Assembly: GCF_038502225.1 (NCBI RefSeq)
Contig: NW_027196914.1
Coordinates: 1 to 64,000, forward strand
Origin: Cherax quadricarinatus
Lineage: Eukaryota > Arthropoda > Malacostraca > Decapoda > Parastacidae
Direction of reading: 5' to 3'
Length of the DNA stretch: 64,000 nt
Position 1 is the first letter of the stretch; each line of letters begins with the position of its first letter. Positions 30,945 through 41,157 of the stretch are shown one piece after another. The translations under genes were made by a program, and so were the position numbers. The notes below the pieces were generated by a model. That model was not told the DNA's origin, made no database searches, and saw only the letters and a program-made list of their open reading frames with translations.

Positions 30945-31500
30945 ATGTAAATGGTCTTAAATCTGAGGTAAAAAGGGATTGGTTAGAATGGTTTTTACGA
31001 AGGTTTAATGTAGATGTATGTTTTTTGCAGGAGCATAACCATAGGTTAGGGTGTGAATTGCGTTTGCGGGGTTATAACCTATTTGTCAGTAATGCTTTGC
31101 AATTAAAAGGAGGGGTGGCAGTGGCTGTAAAGGAGACCAGCCCATTGCGTGTCATGGGTTGGGAGGAGGGAGGAGGGAGGAGGAGGGAGGGGGAGGGTCG
31201 TAAGGGTAGATGGGAACTGGGGGGTGCGGAGAGTATGTTTCATTGGTGTTTATATGCCGGCATGCAACAATGTTAGAGTGAAAGTTGATTTTGTTCGTGA
31301 TGTTACTGTTTGCCTGCGTACAGAATCCATTTTATGGGCTAGTGGATGAGGTGATGAATGGACAGGGGATAATGGGGGGTGGGCGAGGGGTATTGTTGGG
31401 TATTTAGATGATACTACAGTTCTGGTAATGCATGAGGAAGATCTAAGGAAGGTTGGTGGAGTCATTCAGATATTTGGGGATGCTACGGGTATGAGAGTTA
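30945..31500 (+). pseudogene. L1/Tx1-like LINE ORF2, endonuclease and RT remnants
   Basis: INVNGLKSEVKRDWLEWFLRR and DVCFLQEHN are the first two motifs of an AP-endonuclease-like domain (the catalytic Glu is in LQEH). After GGVAVAVKE the sequence runs into Gly/Arg-rich DNA and the remainder of the endonuclease and the first RT motifs are missing. GIVGYLDDTTVLV with a following FGDATGMRVNLMKS is the RT catalytic box region and its conserved follow-up, so a large internal deletion joins the two. Confidence 0.7.
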
Positions 31501-31594
31501 ATTTAATGAAGTCGAGACTATTATAGGTTGGGGATTGGATAGACAGGAGCTTGGGGGAGGGGTTGGGATGGTCAATAGTGGACAGAATTAGGAT

Positions 31595-32710
31595 TTGTGG
31601 AGTATGGTACATGGCGGAAGTGCAGGATTGCAGGAAGATAAATTAGGCAGGGTTTTGGATAGGCTTGGAGGCTTAAGGGCTAGGGATGTAACATTACAGC
31701 AGAGAGTTTTAGTGGTCAACTCTCTGGTTTACAGTAAGGTGTGGGGAGTGGCTGAGGTGTTCCCTTTAAGAGCACAGGATATTGCGGAAATCCAGAGGAA
31801 GGTTGTAAGGTATGTGTGGGGGTTTGGGAGGGCATGGTTGCGCAAGGACATGGTGATGACGGATGTGAGACATGGGGGTCTTGGCCTGATGCCATTGGGT
31901 CATAGAGTAATGGCTTTATATATTAAACAAAGATATATCCGGACTGGGGGGAACTGGGGAGTCAGGGTAGTAGGGTAATGGAGGATGCACGAAGATGGTG
32001 GTGTGGAAGGGATTTGAGGTATTGTGAAGACATGTTGAGGGTTTTATTGAATGTAGACAGGTGTCCAAATTAAAGGTCAAAAGGATGGTGGGTGCTGTGG
32101 TGGGTAAGGGTGTCTTACAGGGGCTTGCTGTACATCCAACATATGACTGGATGAGCATATAGAGGGAGTTTGGCTTGCTTAGATTACCAGCAGGGGTACA
32201 GGAGATAGTATATCGTTTTCTAATGGGAATTTTGGCCTCCAGGGATGTGTTGTGTAAAATGGGTCTTGTAAGAGAGGCCTCATGCTTGCACTGTGGGGAC
32301 ACCGAAACGGTTTTTCATGTGGTATTTTTTTGTCCCTCTTTGGAGGGGGTGAGAGTATGGATGGTGAGCGTTATCAGACTTTTTTTTTTTGGGGGGGGGG
32401 AAATGGCCATTCCTAAGGGCTTTATTGTTGGATGTAACTGGGGTGCTGGGTGATGTGGGTAGGGCTTTAATGTATGTCATGACCGATTATTTACATGTAT
32501 CTTGGGGGATGAGGGAGGTTCGGGGAGAGTTGAGAATAAAAGCGTTAGCAGCGAGATTTTATAGAACGATGTGTAGGAATAGCCAAGTCTATGGGGGGCG
32601 GTGGGTAATTAGCTTCTCGGAGGGTTACCGGAATCTCACTGTGAGTGACCTCCTCCTCGTGAACCCAGGGGGCGGGCAAAGGGTTGGTCTCCTACCGGGG
32701 GATGCATGAG
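31595..32710 (+). pseudogene. L1/Tx1-like LINE ORF2 C-terminal region with zf-RVT
   Basis: RDVTLQQRVLVVNSLVYSKVW, AEIQRKVVRYVWGF and HGGLGLMPLGHRVMALY are the typical post-RT segment of L1/Tx1-group ORF2. The second block (32175-32453) has GILASRDVLCKMG and CLHCGDTETVFHVVFFCP, the zf-RVT zinc-binding motif C-x2-C-x7-H-x4-C. Frameshifts at about 31978 and 32170 break the link. A G/T homopolymer patch (32378-32399) may be a sequencing-sensitive site. Confidence 0.78.
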
Positions 32711-33984
32711 GGTAGGTTGGTTTAGGTTCCTTTGTTGTGTGGATGGTGGGAGGGTTATGAATGGAGTGGGAAGGAGATGCATGATAAATTTGGCAACCTA
32801 TGGTTATGTTCCCTGCATACAGGATAATCTTTAAACCATGATAACTAAATCTTGGGATCTCGGGTTTAGCGCAGTATGATCTTAATTTTGCACCCAAGTT
32901 AAACTTGATCGTTGTTCAGCTTTTGTTTGTGAGGTGCTGTGACCCTGCATAGTTGCTCTGTGGTAGAAAATTTCAGCTTTTAGGTATAAGAGTTAGTGGT
33001 TGGTTAACAACAGAAATCCGGTGTTAACTACAGTTTTGGGTTGCATTTATCCCAGGTATATTTCATTGCTGTCAACAAAATTTGAATTGTTACTTAGGTT
33101 AGCTGTGTTTATTCATGAATTCATGATCTGTGTAGTGTCAGGCTTCGTCAATTTTATCATCACATAAATGGCATCTTTCTCTAGTGTACCTAACCATGTA
33201 TATGTGTGGGTTGTAATGACATGAATATTATGATGAATTGTGACGTATTGGTTAGGAGTGGCAATTTTTATTGTGCAATGCCCTTAATGGGGATTGAGTC
33301 AGATTAGTCAACCGGTTTTGTTCTTTCGTGTTATTGCTGAAAAAATAAGGACAGAACATGTATGAACCTGCATGAAAATTTTTTAATTATATGACTATTG
33401 TATGTGCATGATGAATCTTTATTCTCATGATAATGTTCAGTATTATATCATTGTATTCTGTACTGGTAATGGTACTGATGTCCTACGTGGGACCCAAGGC
33501 CATGTACACGTGCTGACATATTAATGTATATTGTTTTTGAGGGAAGTACAGTATAAGCCTGTGTAACCCTGTAATTAGGATAGGTGGTGAGAGATAAAAG
33601 GAAAAGGCAGGGGGGGGGGTAGCATGTGCCTGCACGAAGTTGTAAGTGCGGTGAGTCTCTCGGCAATGAGATTATAATTATATGAAAGATTAGGAGCTAA
33701 TTAATTATTTTTTATTTTATCTTTTAGACTGTTTAAAAAAAAAAAAAAAAAGTTTTGTTGCGGTTTTTTGTTAGTGATGCGGATGTTGTAGCACTTATAT
33801 ATGTCTTCATATTTTGTGATTTGAGTCACTCGTGTATGATATACACGTATATTGTATACTGAGAGGTTTTAAAAACAAAATACAAAAATTCGGGGATGAA
33901 TAGCTTCAGAATGTTTTGGTGTATTAAATGCTAATATTACAATATAAATTGAGAGGCCAAAGCATTAGTGCACATAGAAAGTTT
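32711..33984 (+). other. L1/Tx1-like LINE 3' UTR, first part
   Basis: No coding. Includes an A-run at 33734-33751. The segment about 33810-33880 (TTTTGTGAT... TGATATACACGTATATTG) resembles 36600-36655 near the element end, so the UTR has an internal duplication or an older insertion of its own tail. Confidence 0.55.
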
Positions 33985-36138
33985 TGTATATTCAGACTTC
34001 ACAATGAGGCAGCCATTAATAACTTCACAACAGCAGTAGCAAACATTGATTGGCACACTGAGCTAGAAATCTATACAGATATTGACGAATGTATTAATAA
34101 TTTTCTAAAAAAGACCCAATACCTCTATAACAAGCACTGCCCTAAAAAAACTAAACAGATGGCAGCAAAGAGACTGAACAGTCCCTGGCTAACACCCAGC
34201 ATTCTCAAATCCATAAATACAAAACACCAATATGAAAAACAGTACAGAATGGGTCACATAACCAGAGACCAAACAAAACGTTACTCGTCAATCCTAACCA
34301 GCCTGATAAGAAGGGCAAAAAAATTGTATTATGAGAACAGATTATCCAACTTATGAGGTGATATAAAAAAGACCTGGAAAACCCTATCTGAAATTCTGGG
34401 AACAAAAAAGATATCACGAAATAGCGAAATAAAATTAGCAAAAACAGATGAACCCCAACTCCCACCAACAGAAACAGCAAACAGACTCAATGATTTCTTC
34501 TCCACTATAGGACAAAACCTTGCCAATAAAATCCCAAGCTCAGATACCCCACCAAATGACTACCTCACCGGCAACTACCCGAACACACTGTTCCTAGCTC
34601 CAACTAACCCATACGAAGTCTCCCTTATTATCAATGCACTAAAAAACAAGGCAGGAGATTTAAGTACCTTACCACCCTTTATATACAAAAAAGTGTCACA
34701 AGTGCTATCTCCAATCATTGCAACACTCTTTAACAAATCCATTGAATCCTCCACCTTCCCTACAGTACTCAAAATAGCAAGGGTCACCCCGATCCACAAA
34801 GGAGGAGACCAAACAGAGTTGAATAACTATAGGCCAATATCCAACTTACACCCTCTCTCAAAAATCTTCGAAAAATTAATTCATAAACGAATCTACTCCT
34901 ACCTTATCTCCCAAAACATACTCAACCCCTGCCAATTTGGATTCAGGCCTAATAAAAATACTAATGATGCTATTATACACATGCTAGAACATATATACAC
35001 TGCAATAGAGAAAAAAGAAGTCCCACTGGGGATCTTCATTGACTTACGTAAAGCTTTTGATACAGTTGACCATGACTTGCTCCACGTAAAATTGTCACAC
35101 TATGGTATAAGAGGGCACTCCCTCAATTACCTCAAGTCATACCTCAGCAACAGAAGCCAATATGTGTACGCAAATGGGGCAAACTCTTCTGCGCAACCAA
35201 TTACAGTTGGTGTCCCACAGGGAAGTGTCCTTGGCCCTCTTCTCTTTCTCCTATACATAAATGACCTTCCAAATGCTTCGCAATTACTCAAACCCACACT
35301 ATTTGCAGATGACACTACATACGTCTTCTCTCACCCGAGCCCAGTCACACTAGCCAATACTGTAAATACCGAATTACAGAAAATATCTACCTGGATGAGG
35401 ACTAACAAACTTACACTAAACATTGACAAAACCTACTTCATTCAGTTTGGTAACAGAGCTACAGATGTCCCTCTTAACATAATGATAAACGGATCACCTA
35501 TCACAAAGCTAACAGAGGGAAAATTCTTAGGAATCCACCTAGATAATAGACTCAAATTTCATACACATATACAACAAATTTCTAAGAAAATTTCCAAGAC
35601 TGTAGGCATACTATCGAAGATACGGTACTATGTTCCACAGTCAGCCCTCCTGGCCCTATATCACTCTCTTATTTACCCCTATCTCACCTATGGAATTTGT
35701 GCATGGGGCTCAACAACAATTAACCATCTCAGACCACTAATTACCCAACAAAAGGCTGCAGTTAGAATGATAACAAATTCTCACTACAGGCAGCACACTC
35801 CACCAATATTCAATACACTAAACCTACTCACCATACAAAACATCCATACTTATTACTGCACCTATTACATACATAGAACACTTAACTCTGATATTAACCC
35901 TCCCATCAAACATCTCCTTGCCAACCTCAACAGAACACATGACCATAACACAAGGCACAGATCACTCTTTGATGTTCCTCGTGTTCATCTCACACTATGC
36001 AAAAGCTCAATGCACATAAAAGGCCCTAAAATCTGGAATTCATTACCTGTAAATATAAAAGAAACACTACCTGTTTATAAATTCAAGTCTCTACTCAAAG
36101 ATCACTTACTCACCCAAAACCAAATAAATACTGAATAA
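33985..36138 (+). pseudogene. LINE A2 ORF2, linker to C-terminus
   Basis: One frame runs from about 33985 to 36138, broken only by a TGA at 34354-34356 in the linker, where related copies have an Arg codon (RGDIKK), consistent with CGA-to-TGA decay. The stretch after it includes [54 protein letters not shown] and LFADDTTYVFSHP, with all catalytic residues present, followed by the HNTRHRSLFDVPR region. The endonuclease is lost through 5' truncation, so it could not mobilise itself. Confidence 0.9.
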
Positions 36139-36487
36139 CTGAACCTTATAAATTGTATATCTTAAATGTTTCTCACAATTATATCACATAAATGTTAAAC
36201 CTAAAACCGAATCTAACTTTATTATTTTTTAAATACACTACCTAACAGAATCCTTCATATGACCTGTCTTTGTAATACTCACTTGTGCTTTATAGTAATC
36301 TGTTTACATTAATGTTTTATCACTGACTTCATCATTGCTTAGTTAATCTTAAGTTAATTTTAAGCCAGCCCGTAATGCTATGCATAGTATAAGTGGCTTT
36401 GGCATACTGCTCTTATCTGTATTTTTTTTTTTGTACCTCTGTATGTGTGCACAAATTTATAATAAATAAATAAATAAATAAATAAAT
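33985..36487 (+). mobile_element. LINE A2 copy (plus), nearly intact ORF2
   Basis: It begins in the linker after the endonuclease (FRLHNEAAINNFTTAV), continues through RT and C-terminus to a TGA at 36136, then a 3' UTR and an (AAAT)n tail at 36459-36487. It is inserted in the L1/Tx1-like LINE 3' UTR. It is the most complete RT in the window. Confidence 0.9.
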
Positions 36488-36665
36488 ATACAGTCATATG
36501 AGTTAAGGGCACGTAAGTAGGGTAGGATAATAGCAATTTTTGATGTATTGTATTTGTTAATTATAAGGAATTTTTTTTTTTTTTGTAAATGTTTCATGTT
36601 TTGTGATCACGTCAATTATGTGTGATATACATGTCTACTGTATACTGTGTTTTTAAATAAAAAAA
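36488..36665 (+). other. L1/Tx1-like LINE 3' UTR end and poly(A)
   Basis: Continues the UTR after LINE A2. It ends with AATAAAAAAAA at about 36655-36666, right before the second copy of the long direct repeat. Confidence 0.65.
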
Positions 36666-36977
36666 AATTAGTTGACAGGGTGTATCAGGGAGATAGGATG
36701 TTTTCTAATGGTAGTTTTGAAGGTGATGAATGTGTCTGCAGTTCACTGATAGTGAAATTGATCATGAAGGTGAATATGCGGGGATGGAGGAAATAGTGGT
36801 GGGTGGCATGGTCCAGGCCGCGGTGGGTGGACAGACAAAGGACCGCCCGGCATACCCTCAACCATGTGCTGCCTGCACACATGTCCCCCCTTCTGCTTCC
36901 CCATGCCCCATGTCTGAGGTCCACCCTAAACCATGTGACCGAGAGTGGAACTGGACACAAAGTATATTCGTTCCACA
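36666..36977 (+). repeat. Long direct repeat, copy B
   Basis: This 312-bp segment matches 28146-28430 and includes the same LINE A-to-piggyBac junction at about 36742. Copy B has 27 bp (around 36865-36891) absent from copy A. Sequence after it continues the piggyBac gene naturally, so copy B is the continuous side. Confidence 0.9.
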
Positions 36978-37960
36978 GCCTTTTGATTTTGATGCGAGTG
37001 GAAGTGGCATTCTGCCAGAATGCCCCATAACGAATGAGTATACAGAGTTAGACTTTTTCCAGTTATACTTTGACGAGCCTATAATGAACTTGATAGTGAC
37101 CCAGACGAACAATTATTACCGCTATATTATGGACAATACAGCAGAGGTTGGGGAATTGTCACGGCTGCGCAGATGGAAAGATACAACAGTGGATGAAATG
37201 TATTTATTCCTTGCCACTGTCATGCTTATGCCACATACGTATAAAAACAATATACGTAACTACTGGGCCACAGACTTTATCAGTACTCCTGTCTTCCGTG
37301 ACCTCTTTCCCTGCAACAGATTCATTCTGTTGCTATGAATGTTGTACTTCTCAGTCAGGAATAGGCCCAACAGAAATGACCTTCTATACAAAATCCGGGA
37401 AGTGTTTATCTACGTGAAGCAGAAATTCAGTGCCTACTTTTATCCCTTCAAGAACATTGCTGTTGGCGAGTCCTTGATTCTGTTCAAGGGACGACTGTCA
37501 TTCAAGCAATATATACCGAGGAAACGTCATCGCTTTGGTATAAAACTTTTATGTGTGACTGTGAGAGTGGTCTTGTGTTGGATGTGATTGTATACACCGG
37601 GGAAAACACTCGACGATACCAGGAGCATGTTGGGCATTTCTGGTTATGTTGTTCGAAAAATGATGGAACCATACCTTGGCAAGGGCCATACATTGTACAC
37701 AGACAGTTGGTATACAAGCCCTATGCTCGCTGAGTTCCTACGTGTGAACAATACTGATATATGTGGAATAGTGAGAAGGAATAGAAAACATATGCCAAGG
37801 CTCAGTGGAGGCAGTGTTGAAGGTGCAGTGCAACCATTTTATACCAATGACATCATGACACTGACGTGGCATCACAAACGGGACGTGACATTGCTGTAAA
37901 CCATCCACAGAAATGAGATGGTACAAAGTGAACAAGGAGACCAATGAACATATTGTTAAT
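36742..37960 (+). pseudogene. piggyBac-type transposase, catalytic part
   Basis: From 36742: FTDSEIDHEGEY, WNWTQSIFVPQPFDFD, ELDFFQLYFDEPIMNLIVTQTN-NYY, WKDTTVDEMYLFLATVMLM, YWATDFISTPVFRDLF. A frameshift at about 37335 precedes VGESLILFKGRLSFKQYIPRKRHRFGIK; another precedes LDVIVYTG, and then KGHTLYTDSWYTSPMLAEFL and HHKRDVTLL. These are DDE_Tnp_1_7 motifs. The Asp of the usual V-D-E-S box is Gly here, so one catalytic residue is missing in addition to the breaks. The end beyond 37900 is too decayed to place. Confidence 0.85.
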
Positions 37961-38899
37961 TATCCCCCAGTATAGCATACAATACATAGTGTAGATATGG
38001 GAATATCTTACAAGCGACTGGTACTAGCAAACTATTGCCAGAGGTCCAGTGAAGTGTTAATAACGGATGAGTAATTACTATAGCCATAAGAGATAAAACA
38101 AGTGGTGGTAGCATTGAGGTGCAGGGAATCACAGCATACATAAATTGATCATACTACCGTTACCTCTACTAAACAGGAAATAAACTTTTCCATAGAGTGT
38201 AGAGGAAAGAGTGTAGGCCTAGCTGCTGCGTAAATAATAAAACAATGATCCCAGTATAGCGCAGTGAAAAGTGTATTTTGAAAGAATACAGTGTATATCC
38301 TTGAGATAAACAGTGTACAGCACTACATAAAAGGAAATTAAAAAATAATAATAAAAATAATAGTGAAGTGTGGCAATGTGGGTAAGTCTTGCCCTGGTGT
38401 TGACATGTGACAAGTGACGCACATAGGTTTGAGTTACCACATATAACGAATAGACTAGGATACCGAGACATAACAGAAAGACCTAGTGAACCTAAATTGT
38501 CAGCGGAACAACACAAGGATAGTGATTAACATAATGGAAATGGTCTAAACTGAATGTGATATCCCATGACAGAAGTGTATAACATACGTCTGGCATCACT
38601 GCAGGAGTCACTCAGGCCACGCACATACACCCTAACCCTCACACCCACCCTACACCCACCACCCACATACTGCAAACTTCGTTCGTATAAATACATCTTG
38701 CATATTACTGGCACCAGCAAGAGAAAGGTAAAGTGGAAATCAGTTTTCTTCCGTGGCATACAGAGTGTAGTAGGATACAGACAGAATGTCAGCACAGCAT
38801 ATCTGTGGGACATATAAAAAAAATCTTTGTAAGGAAATCCAGAATCACATGCAATCTATGCTTTTCCAAACACCATATCTCTTGTACTAGACTAAATAC
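37961..38899. other. No gene recognised; likely decayed piggyBac 3' end
   Basis: Residual similarity to the piggyBac C-terminal region may extend to about 38080, but it is too weak to call. No TTAA with a matching CCCGAAAACGG or CCCTTTCAG end was found. No other coding motif. Confidence 0.45.
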
Positions 38900-38932
38900 A
38901 GCCTAAAAAAATGACCTCGAACTAGCAAGGTG

Positions 38933-39620
38933 TTTCTGGTTGTGCAATGAAGATGTAGAACTTTGGGCAGGTATCAGAAAGGTACTAAGGAGAGTAATAA
39001 ATGATAAAAATAATCAAGAAAACAAAGATGACCTCTTGGATAGTCTACCAAAAATATATAAAACATGGGAGCAAGAGATAGTGTATCAAAAAATGCAGAA
39101 TGCCCATACCACAGCAGATGACTCGAAACTATCTAGTCACCCACATAGTGCTAAACCAGACCCATCTCCCAGTCATAGCACTAATACCCACAGTGCTGGT
39201 GCTGGCCCAGGCTCAGCCCCCAGCCCCAGTGCTGACTCAGTCCCAGCCCCCAGCCTTACTGCCAGCCCAGACTCTACTAGGGACCCAACCACAACCACCA
39301 CTAAAACTGTAAATATACAACCATCATTGCACAAGACTGTGGCCCACAGTACAGATGTTGGAGAGGAGTCTCCTCCTTCTTCCTCTACTGGGGAAAGTAG
39401 GTGGAATCCAGGACGGGGTGGCCCTGGCTTGGATACTGAGGATTATAGTGCAGTCCCAGAACCTGCAGAAATTGACAACACACCTCCCAACAATTCTCAA
39501 CCAAAGGTGAATTTGTGCAAATATTATGCTTGGAGCATCTGTAAGCATGAAATATCCGGAAAAAATGGGACATGCAACTTTGAGCATCCCAAAAAATGTA
39601 GCAACCTCCTGTCTAAATGA
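38933..39620 (+). pseudogene. LINE B ORF1, N-terminal and CCCH part
   Basis: LCNEDVELWAGIRKVLRRVI begins a helical segment; a Ser/Pro/Ala-rich low-complexity region (to about residue 130), then VNLCKYYAWSICKHEISGKN-GTCNFEHPKKC follows, a C-x7-C-x9-C-x3-H zinc-finger-like motif with the spacing of CCCH RNA-binding fingers. In LINEs this would bind element RNA. The start codon is uncertain; similarity extends upstream of the ATG at 38946, and a stop at 39618 (TCTAAATGA region) ends it early. Confidence 0.75.
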
Positions 39621-40041
39621 GTGTGTCTTTCTTATTCCTGTACTTTCTTTCACCCAAAAATGTGTCACTCCTCGGTCCTCCAGAAGCAGTGTTACAACAT
39701 CGAGTGCCCTACATACCATCTAAAAGGGACCAGGAGGCACAGACCCCACAAGACAAACAATAGTAGCTACGACAACCCAACTCCAGGTGATTTTTTAGTG
39801 GCAGGAAACGGAAAAAGAAAATGGAAGGAAATAACAAAAATAGTCCACCACCTTGGACCACCAAAGGACCCCAATGGAAATAAGTCACTATCTGACTTTT
39901 TTGGGTTATCCTTGGTTCTCTAGACATATGCTGCTATGTATGATAATTCTATGTAACTGTATTTGTGTATACCTGAATAAACTTACTTACTTACTTACTT
40001 ACTGACTTACTTGGAGCCTTGTTGGACTGGAGGCACAGCCA
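39621..40041 (+). pseudogene. LINE B ORF1, C-terminal part, with insertion
   Basis: The next frame reads CTFFHPKMCHSSVLQKQCYNIECPTYHLKGTRRHRP, a second Cys/His cluster followed by a basic stretch, then WKEITKIVHHLGPP. At 39864 an unrelated 147-bp sequence intrudes and the LINE resumes at about 40011 (LEPCWTGG). The HLKGTRR motif matches the fragment at 24260-23979. A stop and a frame change separate this from the preceding block. Confidence 0.75.
39864..40010 (+). mobile_element. SINE- or LINE-tail insertion with CTTA-repeat tail
   Basis: It begins near AAGGACCCCAATGGAAATAA, continues through TTTTTTGGGTTATCCTTGG and AATAAACTTACTTACTTACT and ends in (ACTT)n. Its first 60 bp match the body of the SINE at 4050-4344 (minus), while its end differs. 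It is therefore a retroposed 3' end that shares a domain with that SINE. Confidence 0.78.
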
Positions 40042-41152
40042 GTGGCCACCCATGGCTCTCCAGAATTACAACTACTGATGCCAATAACAAAATTCCCCCA
40101 ACAAACACAGAATACAACCTCGTTCATATTTGCTAATATACAGAGCCTTAAGCCATCCACCAACAACAAAATACCTTTTATCAGTGGACTTCTAGAGGAG
40201 TCTAATGCAATGTTTGCAGCCTTCACAGAGATTCATACAAAAGATCACTTTGACAGTGAAATATGGATAAGTGGTTACAACCTTTTTAGATGTGACAATG
40301 AAAAGGCAACAAGAGAGGGTTGGCCTGTGTGTCAAAGAGCCATCATGCACGGAGTTGCTGAACACCACAAATGAGGTAGTTGAAATTCTATCAATAAAGA
40401 TCGAGAACCAAAATCAAGTCATTGTGGTTGTATATAAGCCACTAGATGCAACCTCACAACAGTTCAAGGAACAGCTACTGAAAATTGAGTACTGTCTGGA
40501 AAACCTTCCAGCTCCATCCCCAAACATCTTACTGCGTGGTGATTTCAACCTAAGGCGTACAAAATGGAAGAATGTAGCAAATAATGTTATAGCTGAAACA
40601 ATCCCCAGAGGTAGCGCAGATGAAAGGTCACACACACATGAGCTACTAAGCCTCTGCGAAAAACACACCTTAAGCCAGCAGATAGTGGAGCCAACAAGAC
40701 TAGAAAACACACTTGACCTTATCTTCGTAAATAATGAGGACCTGATAAGAGACATAAGAATATCAAAAACATCTATTTCCGATCACAACCTAATCGAAGT
40801 CCAGACGTACATGTATAGGGGTCCTGATCAGCAGAATGCATGTACCTGTGAAGGTGTCTTCACAAAATACAATTTCAACAACAAGAATATCAACTGGGAC
40901 CAGGTAAACCATGTCCTAAATGAAACATGTTGGGAAGATATCTTAAATGACATGGATCCAAACCAGTGCCTTGAAAGGATCAACTTCCTGGCAGCTGAAG
41001 CATGTTCTAGGCATATTCCCCTAAGAAAGAAGAAGAGCAGGAGTAAACTGGAGAGAGAAAGACGTTCCCTATACAGAAGACGACGAAGAGTCACTGACCT
41101 CCTCAGGAGTGCTAGAATATCTGATACACGAAAGGAAGCTCTGACCAGTTAA
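40042..41152 (+). pseudogene. LINE B ORF2 endonuclease
   Basis: From about 40110: NTTSFIFANIQSLKP, MFAAFTEIHTKDHF, IWISGYNLFRCD; a frameshift near 40318 then leads to NEVVEILSIKIENQNQVIVVVYKP, ILLRGDFNLRRTKW, DLIFVNNEDLI and SISDHNLIEV. The catalytic Glu (FTEIH), GDFN and SDH motifs of an APE-type endonuclease are all retained. A Lys/Arg-rich linker ends at a stop at 41150. Nicking activity is lost only through the frameshift. Confidence 0.85.
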
Positions 41153-41157
41153 GTTAA

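Larger units (their letters stand above)
28431..36665 (+). mobile_element. L1/Tx1-like LINE with internal deletion and two nested LINEs
   Basis: Plus strand. The 5' UTR starts right after the direct repeat. ORF1 (RRM-like then CCHC, 28518-30944), endonuclease start (30945-31260), RT remnant with YLDD (about 31385-31510), C-terminal region with a zinc-binding zf-RVT motif (31595-32453), a long 3' UTR, and a poly(A) tail at 36655-36666. It is interrupted by LINE A (28976-30125) and LINE A2 (33985-36487). Most of the endonuclease and RT is deleted around 31260-31340. Clade assignment to L1/Tx1 is by domain order and RT style. Confidence 0.75.
25489..37960 (+). mobile_element. piggyBac-type transposon, split by several insertions
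   Basis: The left end is TTAA (25489-25492) then CCCGAAAACGG. Transposase-related segments follow at 25725-26050, 28223-28430 and 36741-37960 (plus). LINE A and LINE A2 (26050-28222) and the L1/Tx1-like LINE (28431-36665) separate them. About 285 bp including the LINE A/piggyBac junction occurs twice (28146-28430, 36666-36977). The right terminal repeat and second TTAA were not identified. Frameshifts and substitutions show it is dead. Confidence 0.78.

Noticed and set aside
32175..32453. Independent zinc-finger gene
   Set aside because: The C-x2-C-x7-H-x4-C motif is the zf-RVT tail of the surrounding LINE, in the right order and orientation.
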